DNA of 64,000 nt from Cyclina sinensis (GCA_012932295.1 JAAONU010000013.1:9512821-9576820); one strand, 5' to 3'; shown: positions 46,401 through 61,400, counted from the stretch's first letter. The notes: generated by a model from the letters alone, not told the origin. Numbers and translations: made by a program.

Positions 46401-49400
46401 TTTATTGACCTATGATAATGCTCTCATTTCAAGTGAATTAACCATTATTATTGCTTCTATCATTATATTATTAGTTTAGCACAAAAAAACCCACTATTTT
46501 TGCATATGGTAGGCAAATGTCTAAACCATAAGTGGCTATCCTTGGTGGCCTTGCACTAATTGTGTCTGAAAACAAATCATAAGATCAGGCCACTCCCTGA
46601 CCTCAGGCCACTCCCTGACCTCAGGCCACTCCTTGACCTTAGGCCACTCCCTGACCTTAGTCCCTAAAAGAAACATTAAACCTGAGTTAACTCTTAAACA
46701 CAAGAAAAATATTACTTACATCACTAAATGTTAATGCATTCCCACTAACAAGGGTTCCACACATTTTAGTTGGCTGACCTCCATGAATCTCCTGCCAGTT
46801 ATCATTCTGGGGTTTCTCTCTGTTGAAGTCATCCCTCAGCATCATGGGAAGGGGCTTTGATGGTACACAAAATGCACCTTCATAACCAGCATCACAGCTG
46901 AAAGAAAGAACCAATTACCCCCTGGTACAAGAAAAATGTTTTACCATTTTTTTTACACTTACTGTATTAACCCTGAACATGCTGAAATTTTGTAATGGAT
47001 TTGCCCAGCTTTGAATTTGGAACAGTCCATTCAAAGTTTAAGGGATTTCAATATCAAAATACTAAAATGGAGCTACCAACAGTATAGAGCCTGGTCAGAC
47101 TGCATGGATGTGCAGGCTGGCCTGGCTCTATACTGGTGGCAAAGGCTAATCACTTTCGGTTCCAGCAGGTTAAGGGTTAATAAAAAGTTGTAGTGTGCTT
47201 GTTACTGGATTTTTCTATTTTACAGAGTAATTTATAGCTTTCAAACAATCTAAGAATGGACATAAGGCTGGGCAGGTTCATGACTGCAAGACTCTGGTGT
47301 AGAGATTGCCTTGAGACAGGGGAACTTATGTAAATAACACATGTTAGAGAGACTCCATAACTTTAACAATGAAGAGCTAAAGTCTAATGACTTCAGTGCT
47401 ATGCATTGTAAACAATTTTGACATTTGTTAAAGAAGTTAGAGAGGAACTAGTTAAAGAAATCTGTATCTAGTATGTTATCTAATGCATGAGAGAAAAGAT
47501 CTTTAATGGAATAGTCTACAGATTTCCCATGAACCTACTTAGTGTGCCTGCTTTTATTCTAAATATTTCCAATGGAATTGCTCAGTGTGCCTGTTTTTCT
47601 CCAGAGTTTCCACCTGTACTTGTGTGTATGCTTACACTCTAGTATGAATGTTTACACTCTAGTATGAATGCTTACACTCTAGTATGAATGCTTACCCTCT
47701 AGTATGTATGCTTATCCTCTAGTATGAATGCTTACACTCTAGTATGAATGCTTACACTCTAGTATGAATGCTTACACTCTAGTATGTATGCTTACACTCT
47801 AGTATGAATGCTTACACTCTAGTATGTATGCTTACACTCTTGTATGAATGCTTACACTCTAGTATGTATGCTTACACTCTTGTATGAATGCTTATACTCT
47901 AGAATGTATGCTTACACTCTAGTATGTATGCTTACACTCTTGTATGAATGCTTACACTCTAGTATGTATGCTTACACTCTAGTATGTATGTTTACACTCT
48001 TGTATGAATGCTTATACTCTTGTATGAATGCTTATACTCTAGTATGTATGCTTACACTCTAGTATGAATGCTTACACTCTAGTATGTATGCTTACACTCT
48101 AGTATGTATGCTTACACTCTAGTATGTATGCTTACACTTTTGTATGAATGCTTACACTCTAGTATGTATGCTTACACTCTTGTATGAATGCTTATACTCT
48201 AGAATGTATGATTACACTCTAGTATGTATGCTTACACTCTTGTATGAATGCTTACACTCTAGTATGTATGCTTACACTCTAGTTTGTATGCTTACACTCT
48301 TGTATGAATGCTTATACTCTTGTATGAATGCTTATACTCTTGTATGAATGCTTATACTCTTGTATGAATGCTTATACTCTTGTATGAATGCTTATACTCT
48401 TGTATGAATGCTTATACTCTAGAATGTATGCTTACACTCTAGTATGTATGCTTACACTCTTGTATGAATGCTTACACTCTAGTATGTATGCTTACACTCT
48501 TGTATGAATGCTTATACTCTAGAATGTATGCTTACACTCTAGTATGTATGCTTACACTCTTGTATGAATGCTTATACTCTAGATATTTCCCATTGACTTG
48601 CTAGCTGAGCATATACTCACATACAGGTTCCTTTATCACAGTAACCATGGCCAGAACATAACCATGGACACCCGTCTCCTAGATACACATTGTCCAGGGC
48701 CCATACATTGCCACTGGGAGTCTGACTGTGTTGCTGCCATCGAAATCTTGTAGCTGGGGACCTGAAATAGGCACAGTACACAAATATTTGTTTTGGTATT
48801 CTAACCCAACCTTGTCTTCATAACAAAGGTGTTTTGTGTGTGTGCCATTTTACAGATCAAAGTTTCATTAAAATAGGGTTAAATGTAAATTAAAGTCAGT
48901 GTTACCAAGCATTAATATGATATGGTCATAATATGGACATTACTCAGTTAAAACAATCAAAGAACATACCGGTATACACAAAAAAATTCTCAACACTACA
49001 AAACCTTTCAGTAAAGATAAATAACACAACAGGCTAGCTCCCAGTTTCAAAATCATTGTTAAGATGAAAGAGGTGAAAAAAAATACATACACAGCACTAT
49101 TAGGAAGATATGTTGAAATTCTTGTCCAGTTTCTATGCTGATCAGACATATAGTCACTCTTCAAATGATAACCAGTACATTCAAAGTTTGGAGGGGCACA
49201 CTCTTGCACAACGGGGTTCCAGTGTTTGCCAGTGTCAGTTGAGTATTCCAGCATGACACCATACAATGTGTCATACAGAGAGTCACAGTCCATGGCAATA
49301 TCAAACTGGAGGAAGGTAGATGGGGTGATTTGGTAATCCCAGGTCTCTGCAAATCTTTTCTCTGCCAACAAAATAATGCAAAATAAATTCAGAATCATTT

Positions 49401-52400
49401 TGGTGAAAAAATCTTTCAGTATATTTCAGCACACTGAACAGATGAATGTGTGAAATATGTACAGAAGTCAATCTTCTTGATTCATAATTGGCATTTTCCT
49501 TTCAAGATCATTGATGATGCTTAACTGAGAGATATTTAATTTGTTTTGTAATACAATATTCAGCTTCATATTACCAGTACATCTATACAAGAGTGCTATT
49601 TTAATATGTCATGTTCCTTTGATTAGTATGGATTCACTCTTTAACTGTTTAGGGAAATTTGATTCTTTGGTTCAGGGATCAGTGTTGCTTTATCATGACA
49701 GATTGCTCTAACAGTCTTGAGTTTGAACCCCACATGGGCAATATTTGCTTTCACTGCATCACATCTTTGCATTACCTCCAACAGCTTTCAATACAGGGGC
49801 TCAGCTAGTCCCTGCACTTTGTTTTATAACCTATCAGGGGATGTGCATTATGTTCAAGTCTGCGCCTCCTTTCGGCTTCCAATAGTATAAATTCATCCAT
49901 TGACTTCTGCATCAGGAAAAAATGATTCTCTGATTCAGTGATCTAAAGCATGTGGTTTTTCAAGTGAAATTACCTCAAAAGGCTTGAATTTGAATCCCAT
50001 GAGAATCTTGAATTTTTCTTCTGTACTGCATCTTTGTGTTATGGATGGAAGTTTGTAGGATTATACATTGTACAAAACATAACAATCATTTCATGACAAT
50101 CATCTGAATCAGTATGACATACCTCCATTTCTGCTGAATTCCAGGGCATTACCCTTTGAGTTGCATGTTATTCTGGGTATGGCACTTTCCGTCTGGTACC
50201 AGGTGAACATATCTGGCATCATTCCAGTAAAGTCATCTTGAAACCCCTGTAGGTTGGTCTCATTTACACCTACAGTCACTCTGTCCAAGCCCCATTCAGC
50301 TCTTGTCATTCCTTTATTGAGAAAACCAATTAGCATTTCCTTCAACGTCAACTTTCATCCCCGTATCCTATTATATTTATATCATTTTTGTACGTTTTTT
50401 CCATAACCTCCTATTCCAGTCTAACAATGTGGCCCCTCAGTTTCTGTTATAGTGTTCATTATGTTGTTTGCCTCAAACAATTGAAAGTGGTATCAGCAAA
50501 TATAGCACTAGTGAAGTGCTTTTGAACATAAATTTTACATGTAAAGAAATAGAACAGAATAAGGACACTCTTTTGATTCAGTCAAGGTAAGCTTTCTTGA
50601 AAGGTTGTGTTTCTCTTTAGGATATCACTAATATCTCTTGATAAGATTGCCAACAGTGGTCCTATAATTGCTGGTACCATTTTCATTTTTGTGAGGCTTA
50701 ATCTACCGATCCCTAGAACAAAATTTCACGACCCTTCAAGTTTGAGCAAACTCAGATTAACTGTTTTTGTCAAAAGAAAATTACTACCCTTTGAAACAGC
50801 TATTTCACATTGCAAGATTACCTCACAACCACTTTATCAATCATAAATATTATTTATTATTCTTCTGCCATTTTTCTGAAAGGTTGTAGGACACTAAAAA
50901 AAAGCTTTTAGAGTTTTTGCAAAATAGTACATAAATATTTAGATGGAATTAAAAGCCACTAGAACTTACCACCATATCCTAGAGGTTGCCACCATCTAAA
51001 TATTGTTCTGTCAGTTTTTGCCTCAGAAGGTAAATCGACCACTACTCTCTCATGTGTTGCATTATACAATATTGGTTCAATTATCTACAATTAATATAAA
51101 ACATTTTACAAAATGCAATGCATTTCTCCACTTAACTTTCTTACTGTTCTGCTTGGCATAATGGGACCTAGCTTTTTTGTACCTTTTACCTAATAAGGAA
51201 AGCATTATCCACAGCTAAAAGGCCCATAAAGAAGTCAGAAAAAAATCAAAATACCGGTAATTGCAAAAGAAGAAAATTACGGCTTAGAATGATAACACTC
51301 TTCAGTCTCTACAATATTTTTTTCTATTAAAAAAGATGCAATGCAACAGAAAATTTGATTCTACATTTAAATTATCAGGTGTGAGTTGTGTGACATTGAT
51401 TTGAACAATCTAGTTTTGACTGTACTTATCACAGTGGAAAAATCTAGAAAAATGGGCTTTAAGCTTTTAAAAGAAAAAAGAAGTCTATAAACAAATAACT
51501 CCATTTTTATTAAATAACCAAACTGATACATTAACCATAGTAACTGATTTGAATGACTGTTTTACATTACTGAGTTAAAGAGAATAAATTACAATAAACG
51601 TTAAAAAGTACTTTTAGCAGTTGCCAGGTGACTTCATTGTCTGTTGAAAAGTCTACAATAATACCCTCATTTGGTGAGGATGGCTGGATGCAGCGATATC
51701 TGCTGTCTGTGTTTCCTATCTTAATGACAAACTCTAAGATTCTGTGAAAAAAAGAGAGAAAAGAATTCATGTTTAACAATAAGTAATACTAGTTGACTTT
51801 TCAGTTATAAATACATGTACACTGAAGTTTTTCTAATAATGTCAGTCAAATGTTTGGTTTATTAGTGAATCAGTCTTATGAAGCAGACCTTATTTGTTAA
51901 AAGTTTTAGACTTAGGTTCTTTGAAACTGTTGATTTTAAATTACATGTAATCAAAGTTTTCTTCAGAGTGGAACCTCACTGTACTGTAAAATCAATTACT
52001 TCCTTTGAATTTTCAGAGCAACAACTACATGTACCAATATGTTGCGTATTCCAGGCTTTTGTCTAATTTTGTAATTCTCATATACTGCTGTTCTAACACT
52101 AGAGCTATCACTAAATGTGATTAATACCCCCGCAAGACTGCTTCGGAACTGAGGAAGTTATTTGTAACATGATACTTTTTATTACAACTGAAACAGAGTT
52201 ATGGTTGTGGGCAATTAAACATAGTTGTGGTTCTTGTACATTGCAGTTCCTGTCATTAATCTTGACTATTGTATGAAGCTGCATTGAACAAGGAAAACCA
52301 ACAAAAGGCAATAACTGTGCAAATACTGAAGATGAAGTTATAGCTCTTATACACTGCATTTCATGTCATTGTTCTTGACCATGGTATGAACCAGTAGATT

Positions 52401-55400
52401 TCAAGGTATGCTCCGGACAAGTAAATCCAACAAAGGGCAATAACTCCACAAATAGTGAAGGTGGAGTTATAGCTCTTGTACACTGCACTTCTTGTCATCG
52501 TGCTTGATCACCGTATGAAGTTGTACTGAATTCCAACCAACAGTTTTCAAGTTATGCTCCAGACAAGGAAAACCAACAAAGGGCAATAACTCCACAAATA
52601 GTCAGGAGGGAGTAATGGCTCTTGTACATTGCACTTTCTGTCATTAAGCTTGACCATTGTATAAAGTTGCATTAAATTCCAACCAGTAGTTTTCAAGTTA
52701 TGCTTCCAACAAGAAAAACAAACAAAGGTCAATAACTGTGCAAATAGAGAAGATAAAGTTATACTCTTGTACACTGCACTTCAATTGGTTGAGCTTGATC
52801 ATTGTTTGAAGCTGCATTGATTTCCAACCAGTAGGTTTCAAGTTATGCTCCGGACACGGAAAACCAACAAAGGGCAATAACTCCAAAAATAGCGAAGAGT
52901 GAAGACGGAGTTATGATTCTTGAACAATGCACTTTTTCTGATTGTGCTTGACCATTGTTTGAAGTTGCACTTAATTCATATCAGTAGTTTTCAAGTTATG
53001 CTCCAGACACGGAAAACCAACAAAGGGCAATAACTCTGCAAATAATGAAGACAGAGTTATGATTCTTGAACACTGCACTTTCTCTCATTGTGCTTGACCA
53101 TTGTATGAAGTTGCACTGAATTCCAACCAGTAGTTTTCAAGTTATGCTCCAGACAAGGAAAACCAACAAAGGGCAATAACTGTGCAAATAGTGACGACAG
53201 AGTTATGATTTTTGAACACTGCACTTTTTCTCATTGTGCTTGACCATTAATTGAAGTTGCAGTGAATTCCAACCAGCAGTTTTCAAGTTACAGTACACGC
53301 AGCGCGGACTTTGACAACGAACACCCGTCCCCGCGATTTTACTGTCCGCGTTGAGGACTAAAATGACCACCGCGTCGAGTGTTCAATCGTATAAAACGCG
53401 GTGGTCAGCGCGGCCGTTCGCGGTGTTCAGTACCGCGGCGTGTCGCGGGGTTCGCAGTGTCCGATAAAATGAAGCCACAACTTAATTTTACTTTCCCAAA
53501 TTTTTTTGTTTTTTTCAAAATAGTTACAAAGTACACGTAATTATTACCAGTTGAAGTTGTTTCTTTTTTTTTAATACCCCATCCGGTTTAATTTTTGTTT
53601 GTTGACGATCGATGTTTGGTTGTATAATTGAGGGTATTTGTAGAAAAGTCACAGCCGATAATGAATAGATTTACACACCTACATGACATCTTGTTAATAA
53701 ACTTTAATTGCTGCAATTAATATATTTCAAGTCTTTAATCGGTGCCGTGTTTGCGTTAATCCACTCGCAATTAAATTACAAATGATAACCAAACTGCGAA
53801 AAGTTAATAGATCTAATTTAAACAGTCAAAATTCGAACAAATCTTCTCTAATTCCGATTCATTTGTGTACAAACGCTCCTATCTGTTACAAAAAAACCCC
53901 AACAATTCAAAGCAGTTATTTCCGGAAAAAGTTGATCGTAATTTCAGAAAATGAATCAACACGTGTTTAACTGCTTTCAACTTCTGTATCGTCTAGGCGC
54001 TTGGCAAAATAATTGATCGATTTGGCTATATAATAACAAGCGTTTTTCAATTCCAAAAACGAAAGTACTCAATTAACATACACTGGAAATGTATTTGAAA
54101 TTTGGTTTTAATTTGACCACAAAATAGATTTAAGTAAAATAATTATGAGTAAAATGAAAACCACGTACAAATACTGTACGCACAGTATGTTTAAATGCAG
54201 TAATCTCCAAGTCAAAACATCGCGGGGACGCGCGGCGTTCTGTCACCGCGACACGCGGTGTTCATACCCCTCGGCGGTTGTCGCGGTGGTCATTTTAGCG
54301 GACACCCGAAATTTCGGGTGTTCAGTCCACCGCGACTGGCCACCCGGAGACGATACCGGCCCCCGCGACAATGTTAACAACGTCAAAGTCCGCGCTGCGT
54401 GTACTGTATGCTCTGGATAAAGAAATGGAACAAAGGGCAATAACTCTGCAAATAGTGAAGATGAAGTTATGATTCTTGAACACTGCACTTCCTCTCATTC
54501 CAGAGCAGATTAATCAGTCATATGAGAAACTGATGCTGACCATAAATAAACGAAGACTTAACCATTGTAGGATGTTGCAGTGAATTCCAACCAGTAGTTT
54601 TCAAGTTATGCTCCAGACAAGGAAAACGAATAAAGGGCAATTACTCTACAAATAGTGAAGACAGAGTTATGATTCTTGAACACTGCACTTCCTCTTATTG
54701 TGCTTGACGACTACATGAAGTGGCACTAAAATCCAACCAGTAGTTTTCAAGTTATGCTCCGGACAAGGAAAACCAATAAAGGGCAATAACTCTGCAAATA
54801 GTGAAGATGGAGTTATGATTCTTGAACACTGCACTTCCTCAGTCATATGAGAAACTGATGCTGACCATAAATAAACAAAGACAGAGAAAGAGAGTGCATC
54901 AGGGAATTGATTCTTTGGCAAAGTGGTCTAGAGCACTGGTTTTTTCACACTACTCATGACCAATGAGACTTGGATTCAAATCCTGTGGGGACTGGGATTT
55001 TCTTTTCCTAGGAAGTGTATCTTAGCAAATAAGGCACTCAATACTGTTAATAAGGAACAATATCTACCTCAGAAATGTTGTATTCAATGGTACTGTCACA
55101 GCCTCTCTTGTTCCTTCTCCATCAAAGAACAGAGCATTTCCAGCATCAACAATACCGCATGCCACTCCAAGATGGCCACCCCAGATACGTCTCCAGAAAT
55201 CTGAGGGCTGATGATGTTGTTCAAATCTATCTAACATTCCATAAGGTGTTGGATCATCTGACTGACAGTTTGGATCTAAGGAGATCAGGAAATTATCAGG
55301 ATAAGTTTCCACACCAATGTAAAAATATTTTAGACACATAGTAATCCTGAGTAAAATACCAGCCATATTGCCTTTCACTTGTATCTTCATATAGTCCATT

Positions 55401-58400
55401 TGCTATCACCAGTGATCTGATACTGTTCTGTCATACAGACAGATCATTTACTGTCACAAGTTTGATATTTAATCAGTTTCTGATCAATATTAACCATCCA
55501 ATCAATCTAGAGCTTTACATTATTCACTTCTTTAAATTTCTACATGTGTCTCAAAGGACAGTCAAGGTCAAAGTTTAAGTGCAAAGGTCAAGTTCACAGC
55601 ACAGGTCAAATTTTTTAGGTCAAAATAGACATAAAAATGAATCACAGTAAATATTAGTACAATGTACTAGTAAAATATTCTTCAGCCCCCTCATTATTAT
55701 TCTCTATAAAGGAACACTGTGATACAACAATGGATGCAAGTCTACGGGCCGGAGGCCAAAATCAAATAAATCTATTGTCATCTATGACGAAAAATTCATA
55801 CTTAATGCTAATTTGATGAATCATGTTTTCAATGTTTGTGGTACATTTATGTAGTGTCACCTACCTGCGTAGTATTTATCACATACACAAGCTCTATGTT
55901 TGCATGCTCCATTCCTGTGACAGTTGTTGGCACATGGTGGACCAATGTATACATCATCAAGAGCAAAGTTATAAGGATATCCACCTGGCTGCCACCATCG
56001 TAATATCACAGGACTGAAACAAAAGTGAAAACTAACTGTCAGACAGTGTGATTGACTAGAATTACCACAGGACTGTTATTTTCTCAAAGACATCTGCTTC
56101 TTAAATGATTCATGACTGTATTAATGTATGGAACCATTTTTAACACAGAAATTTAATCGAACTTCCTTTGTCAAACACTGCACTACTTGAATAAAAACGG
56201 AACAATCCAGTGTGTTTACAAGATACTATGAACCAAGAAACGTATTTGTGCAATTTAAGTTAGCAACTTCTGTTGAGCTGTTTTTGCAAATTTAAATAAC
56301 ATCCTTGGTAGCTGTGTTACAAATACAATGTTTTATCATTTTTGCATCATGACAATTTCATTCAAAGCAAAAATATACTATCATATATGACATATGTCTT
56401 AAAAACAATATCAAACTTTAAGCTGTAAAAAAACCATACTATTTTGCAAGCTCCTCTGTGACAGGGATAACAACAAGCTGCCAGTGACCATGAGGTCCTG
56501 CATAATACACACTTCCTTCCTTGAATTTATCATCACATTCCATTTCCTGGTAGCATGCATTCTGTACAAGTCGGTAGCCATTACCTCCCTTTGGCCAGTA
56601 CTGTAGGAACACCGGATGATCCCAACGGAATTGGTTGCTACATCCAACATTTATCTGGAAAAGATGTCAAAAAAATTTACAAATCAAAAACTACAGCCAG
56701 CCGACTAACGACCTTATCAGCTAGCAAAAGCAAGATCTTACTTGAGAAGAAACAAATAACTTAAAAAGGCCTAATATAATGTATTAACCAACTTTAATTG
56801 AATAATCAAACCTCGGAGAAGAAAGCATTATGTATTAAATATATTATGAAAAGAGCAATATAAGCTCTTGACCTAAAGAGCTTTTATCCCAAAATATCTC
56901 TTCAAAGAGGATAAAATAATCTTACTTTAAACTGTATCACATCTCCGACTTGCAGATTCAAATCTTTGGTAACAATCTTTTTATCTGCTTCCTGATTGGC
57001 CAGAATCAAGACTGGGTTACGAGAGTTACAGTATTTACCAATCACTCCACCAGCTACTGTCATCCACACACCAGAATCAAGTGGCTCTACTGAACCCTGT
57101 TAAAACACCAATAGGTACTTTAAATTTTACTGTTTACATTCACTGAAAAGATCTCTTATGTAATTTACTTTCAATTAAGACAAAAAAATTAACAATGAAA
57201 TTCATGTATGTTCCTGATATCATAAAATGGCTATAAATACTGTCTGTTAATTTTCTTTTTTAAAAAAGTTGGAATGGAAGAATATTTTTATCAGTATTGA
57301 ATGTTTTATAGAAAAAAAAACATTGTAGAGGTAATACTAAAAACACTACTCCAAGTAAAGTATAATATATCATATAAGAAATAAAACATACGTTAAAATC
57401 ATCTTCAATTGACCGCAGGTTCTCATACTCTCCGAGACGTATCTCATCCACTGCCCACTGGTCATATCCCTTCCCAGCATGCTGTGGTTGCCACCAGCGG
57501 AATCGAGTGCTCGGACTTTTAGCATCCTTTGGCAAATCATTTGAAACTAGCCTAGGAATGGTATGACATTTTTTGCTTATAATTATACTACATACAGAAA
57601 TTTTAAAAAAAAACTCGAACATTCTTAATGATTTCTTGATAAATAAGTGTACTTTTAAATCAATCTGGTTGAAAGTTTATACCAGTCAATCTCTTTATCC
57701 TTTGAAAAATGGCTAGCTCTGTAACAAAACGTCAATAGGGGCATTATTTGTTGTCAAGATTAACCTTTCTACCCATTATCATTTACTTACATTAGTAAAT
57801 CAAACATAATACCTTGGTGAGCCATACATGGTTCCTTCTAGTTCATCAAGAAGTTTCCAGTTCACCCCTCCATCTGAGGAATACTGTAAAATGATGCCCT
57901 TTGACCTATGGTCTCCACCATTGCAATCCTTATCCCCACCTCCGATACGGAGATAAAACTGGAGGTAGTCAGCATTACGTGTGTCCATATCCTTGGTAAT
58001 CAACTCCCTGACACCATTCTGTATATTGCAATATGTCAAACTGAACAGTTTCTATTACATATTATCCTTACAGTGCAGCTGTAATCATTGCAAATTGTTG
58101 GCCCATTAAAAAAAAACTCTTACAGTGTTTTAATGAATTTTCATTTGCTATAAAACCCTGCAAATAATCGAAAGAAAATGTAAGAATCCATTATTTTGGC
58201 CCTCTTTATATAAAAAACTGCTGAAGTGTAAAAAATAGGAAAAAACCTATCTGATACTGGCATCAAAAAATATTTAAAAGAAAAATGTAAGACTGTTATC
58301 TAGATAAGTAGATTATAATACATACATCAAAAAAATACATGGATTCATCTGAATGAATATTGCCACAGCCACGATTACTACTGACAACTTTCCCCCCTCG

Positions 58401-61400
58401 AACATGCTCAAAATCTGTGTCGGGCTCATAGCGAATACCAAAGTCGGCCTGCATTCTGTCATTGAGATGTGTTGCAGGGTGACAGGTTTCACCCTCAAAC
58501 CCTTCATCACAGCTAAAACAGATTAATTATTTGAAAACAAGGAGTAACACTAAATGTTTCCATGTAACAGGACTGAATTTAAACAACAATAAAATTAAAT
58601 AACAGATAAGTCATACTACAAAATAAATAGTTTAACTGTTTTGTTGTTTAAGAGAAAAAAATATAAAGACATGACTTAATTCAGGGAGTTGTTGTGTGAT
58701 TTTATTTCAATGCACATTTTCAACAGTTACGTTAAGTAACACGGTTAATTCACAAGTAAATAAAAGAATTCTTTTAAGAATACAAGTCAACAATCTCAAA
58801 CACCTGCCAACAGAGCATGAGACAAAGTCTATGATAAAACACAGAAGATGATGTTGAAAACAAGAGGGCCATGATGGCCCTGGATCGCTCACCTGAGTAC
58901 TTTGGCTGTAGGTTTGCTGTTAAGCAGTATTTCATTTTTTAATTGAAAATATGTAAGTGCCTTCAAACCAAATATGTAAAATATCAGTCAATAAATAAAG
59001 GCTCTATGACAGAAAGTAGAAATATCTATTATAAGCTATGGTGACCTTGACCTTGACCCAGTGACCTCAAACCCTACCCATGGGTAGAGGTCCATGCAAG
59101 GAACCTCTACACTGAATATCAAAGATATTGGTCTATAAATGAAGGCTCTATGAGGTACAGTAGATAAATCTACTTTTAGCCTCCGTGACCTTTAACCTAA
59201 TCCAATAATTTGAAAAAGCTTGATAAAGCTTGCTTCATGCCAAATTTTTAAATTCTAGGTCTTGTGTTTTCAGACAAGAAGATTTTTAAAGATTTTCTTC
59301 TATATTGTTATTTAAAACTTGTGACCCCTCGGGCGGGGCCAATAGTGACCCCAGGGAGATTTTTCTAACAAACTTGGTAGAGGTCCACTAGACAATGCTA
59401 CACACCAAATATCTAAGCTCCATAACTTACGGTTTCTGAAAAGAAGATTTTTTTTAAAATTTTCTTATATAACTCTATGTAAAACTAGTGGCCCCTGGGG
59501 CGGGGCCATTTTTGACTCAGAGGCCAGGATTTGAACAAATTTGGTAGAGGTCCACTAGACAATGCTTCACACCAAATATCTAACCTCTATAACTTACAGT
59601 TTCTGATAAGAAGATTTTTTTAAGATTTTCCTATATAACTCTATGTAAAACAAGTGACCCCCGGGGCAGGGCCATTTTAGACCCAGAGGCCAGGATTTGA
59701 ACAAACTTGGTAGAGGTCCACTAGACAATGCTACATACCAAATATCTTAACTGTAGGCCTTCTTGTTTCTGACAAGAAGATTTTTCAGTTTTTCCTATAT
59801 AACTCTATGTAAAACAAGTGACCCACGGGGCGGGGCCATTTTTGACCCAGAGGCCAGGATTTGAACAAACTTGGTAGAGGTCCAATAGACAATGCTACAC
59901 ACCAAATATCTAAGCTCTATAACTTACGGTTTCTGACAAGAAGATTTTCCTATATAACTCTATGTAAAACTAGTGGCCCCTGGGGCGGGGTCATTTTTGA
60001 CCCAGAGGCCAGGATTTAAACAAACTTGGTAGAGGTCCACTAGACAATGCTACACACCAAATATCTAAGCTCTATAACTTACAGTTTCTGACAAAAAGAT
60101 TTTTTAAGATTTTCCTATATAACTCTGTGTAAAACTAGTGGCCCCTGGGGCGGGGCCATTTTTGACCTAGAGGACAGGATTTGAACAAACTTGGTAGAGG
60201 TCCACTAGACAATGCTACACACCAAATATTTAAGCTCTATAACTTATGGTTTCTGACAAGAAGATTTTTTTAAGATTTTCCTATATAACTCTATGTAAAA
60301 CAAGTGACCCCCGGGGCGGGGCCATTTTTGACCCAGAGGCAATGATTTGAACAAACTTGGTAGAGGTCCACTAGACAATGCTACATACCAAATATCTAAG
60401 CTCTATAACTTACGGTTTCTCACAAGAAGATTTTTTAAGATTTTCTTATATAACTCTATGTAAAACTAGTGGCCCCTGGGGCGGGGCCATTTTTGATCCA
60501 GAGGACAGGATTTGAACAAACTTGGTACTGGTCCACTAGACAATGCTACATACCAAATATTTAAGCTCTATAACTTATGGTTTCTGACAAGAAGATTTTT
60601 TTAAGATTTTCCTATATAACTCTATGTAAAACAAGTGACCCCCGGGGCGGGGCCATTTTTGACCCAGAGGCAATGATTTGAACAAACTTGGTAGAGGTCC
60701 ACTAGACAATGCTACATACCAAATATCTTAACTCTAGGCCTTGTGGTTTCTGACAAGAAGATTTTCAAGTTTTCCCTATATAACTCTATGTAAAATCAAC
60801 TGACCCCTGGGGTGGGGTCAGTTTTGTCCCCAGGGACATAATTTGAACAAACTTGGTAGAGGTCCACTAGATGATGCTTCATACCAAATATCAAAGCTCC
60901 AGGCCTTGTGGTTACGGAGAAGAAGATTTTTAAAGATCCAATTTATAAAATCTATTTTTAGCTCCAGTGAACCAGAAATGCAATGGACCAGAACTATTTG
61001 AACAATCTTGGTAGAGCTTCAAGCAAGGAACATCCCAGGCAAGTTTCATTAAATTTGCCCCATTGGTTTCAGAGGAGATGTCGTTTGAATGAAAAGTTGA
61101 CGACGGACGGACGGACGGACGACGGACGACGGACAAAGACCGATCAGAAAAGCTCACCCTGAGCACTTTGTGCTCAGGTGAGCTAAAAAAAAAACTGTCC
61201 TTGCAAAAACGTTTGTCCCACAGAATACTCCTTGGAGCTCTTTACAGAACTCAAAATGTAACAGAAGAGATCAGGATAAATACACAAAAAACATTTATAA
61301 CATGGTACCTTTGCAGGCATTTTATTTTTACTAATACATAAACCAAACAAGGCGAACTCACATACAAGTTCCTTCATTGCATTCCCCATGCCCGTGACAC

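Noticed and set aside
47844..48347. Open frames of 67-72 codons over the 20-bp repeat
   Set aside because: Three 20-bp units make 20 codons, so frames stay open by periodicity; no coding features.
47623..48583. CRISPR-like array
   Set aside because: The units are directly adjacent with no unique spacers, and the genome is eukaryotic; it is a minisatellite.
53782..53970. 62-codon frame inside the TIR element as a transposase remnant
   Set aside because: No catalytic or helix-turn-helix pattern visible; AT-rich composition explains it. The element is treated as non-autonomous.
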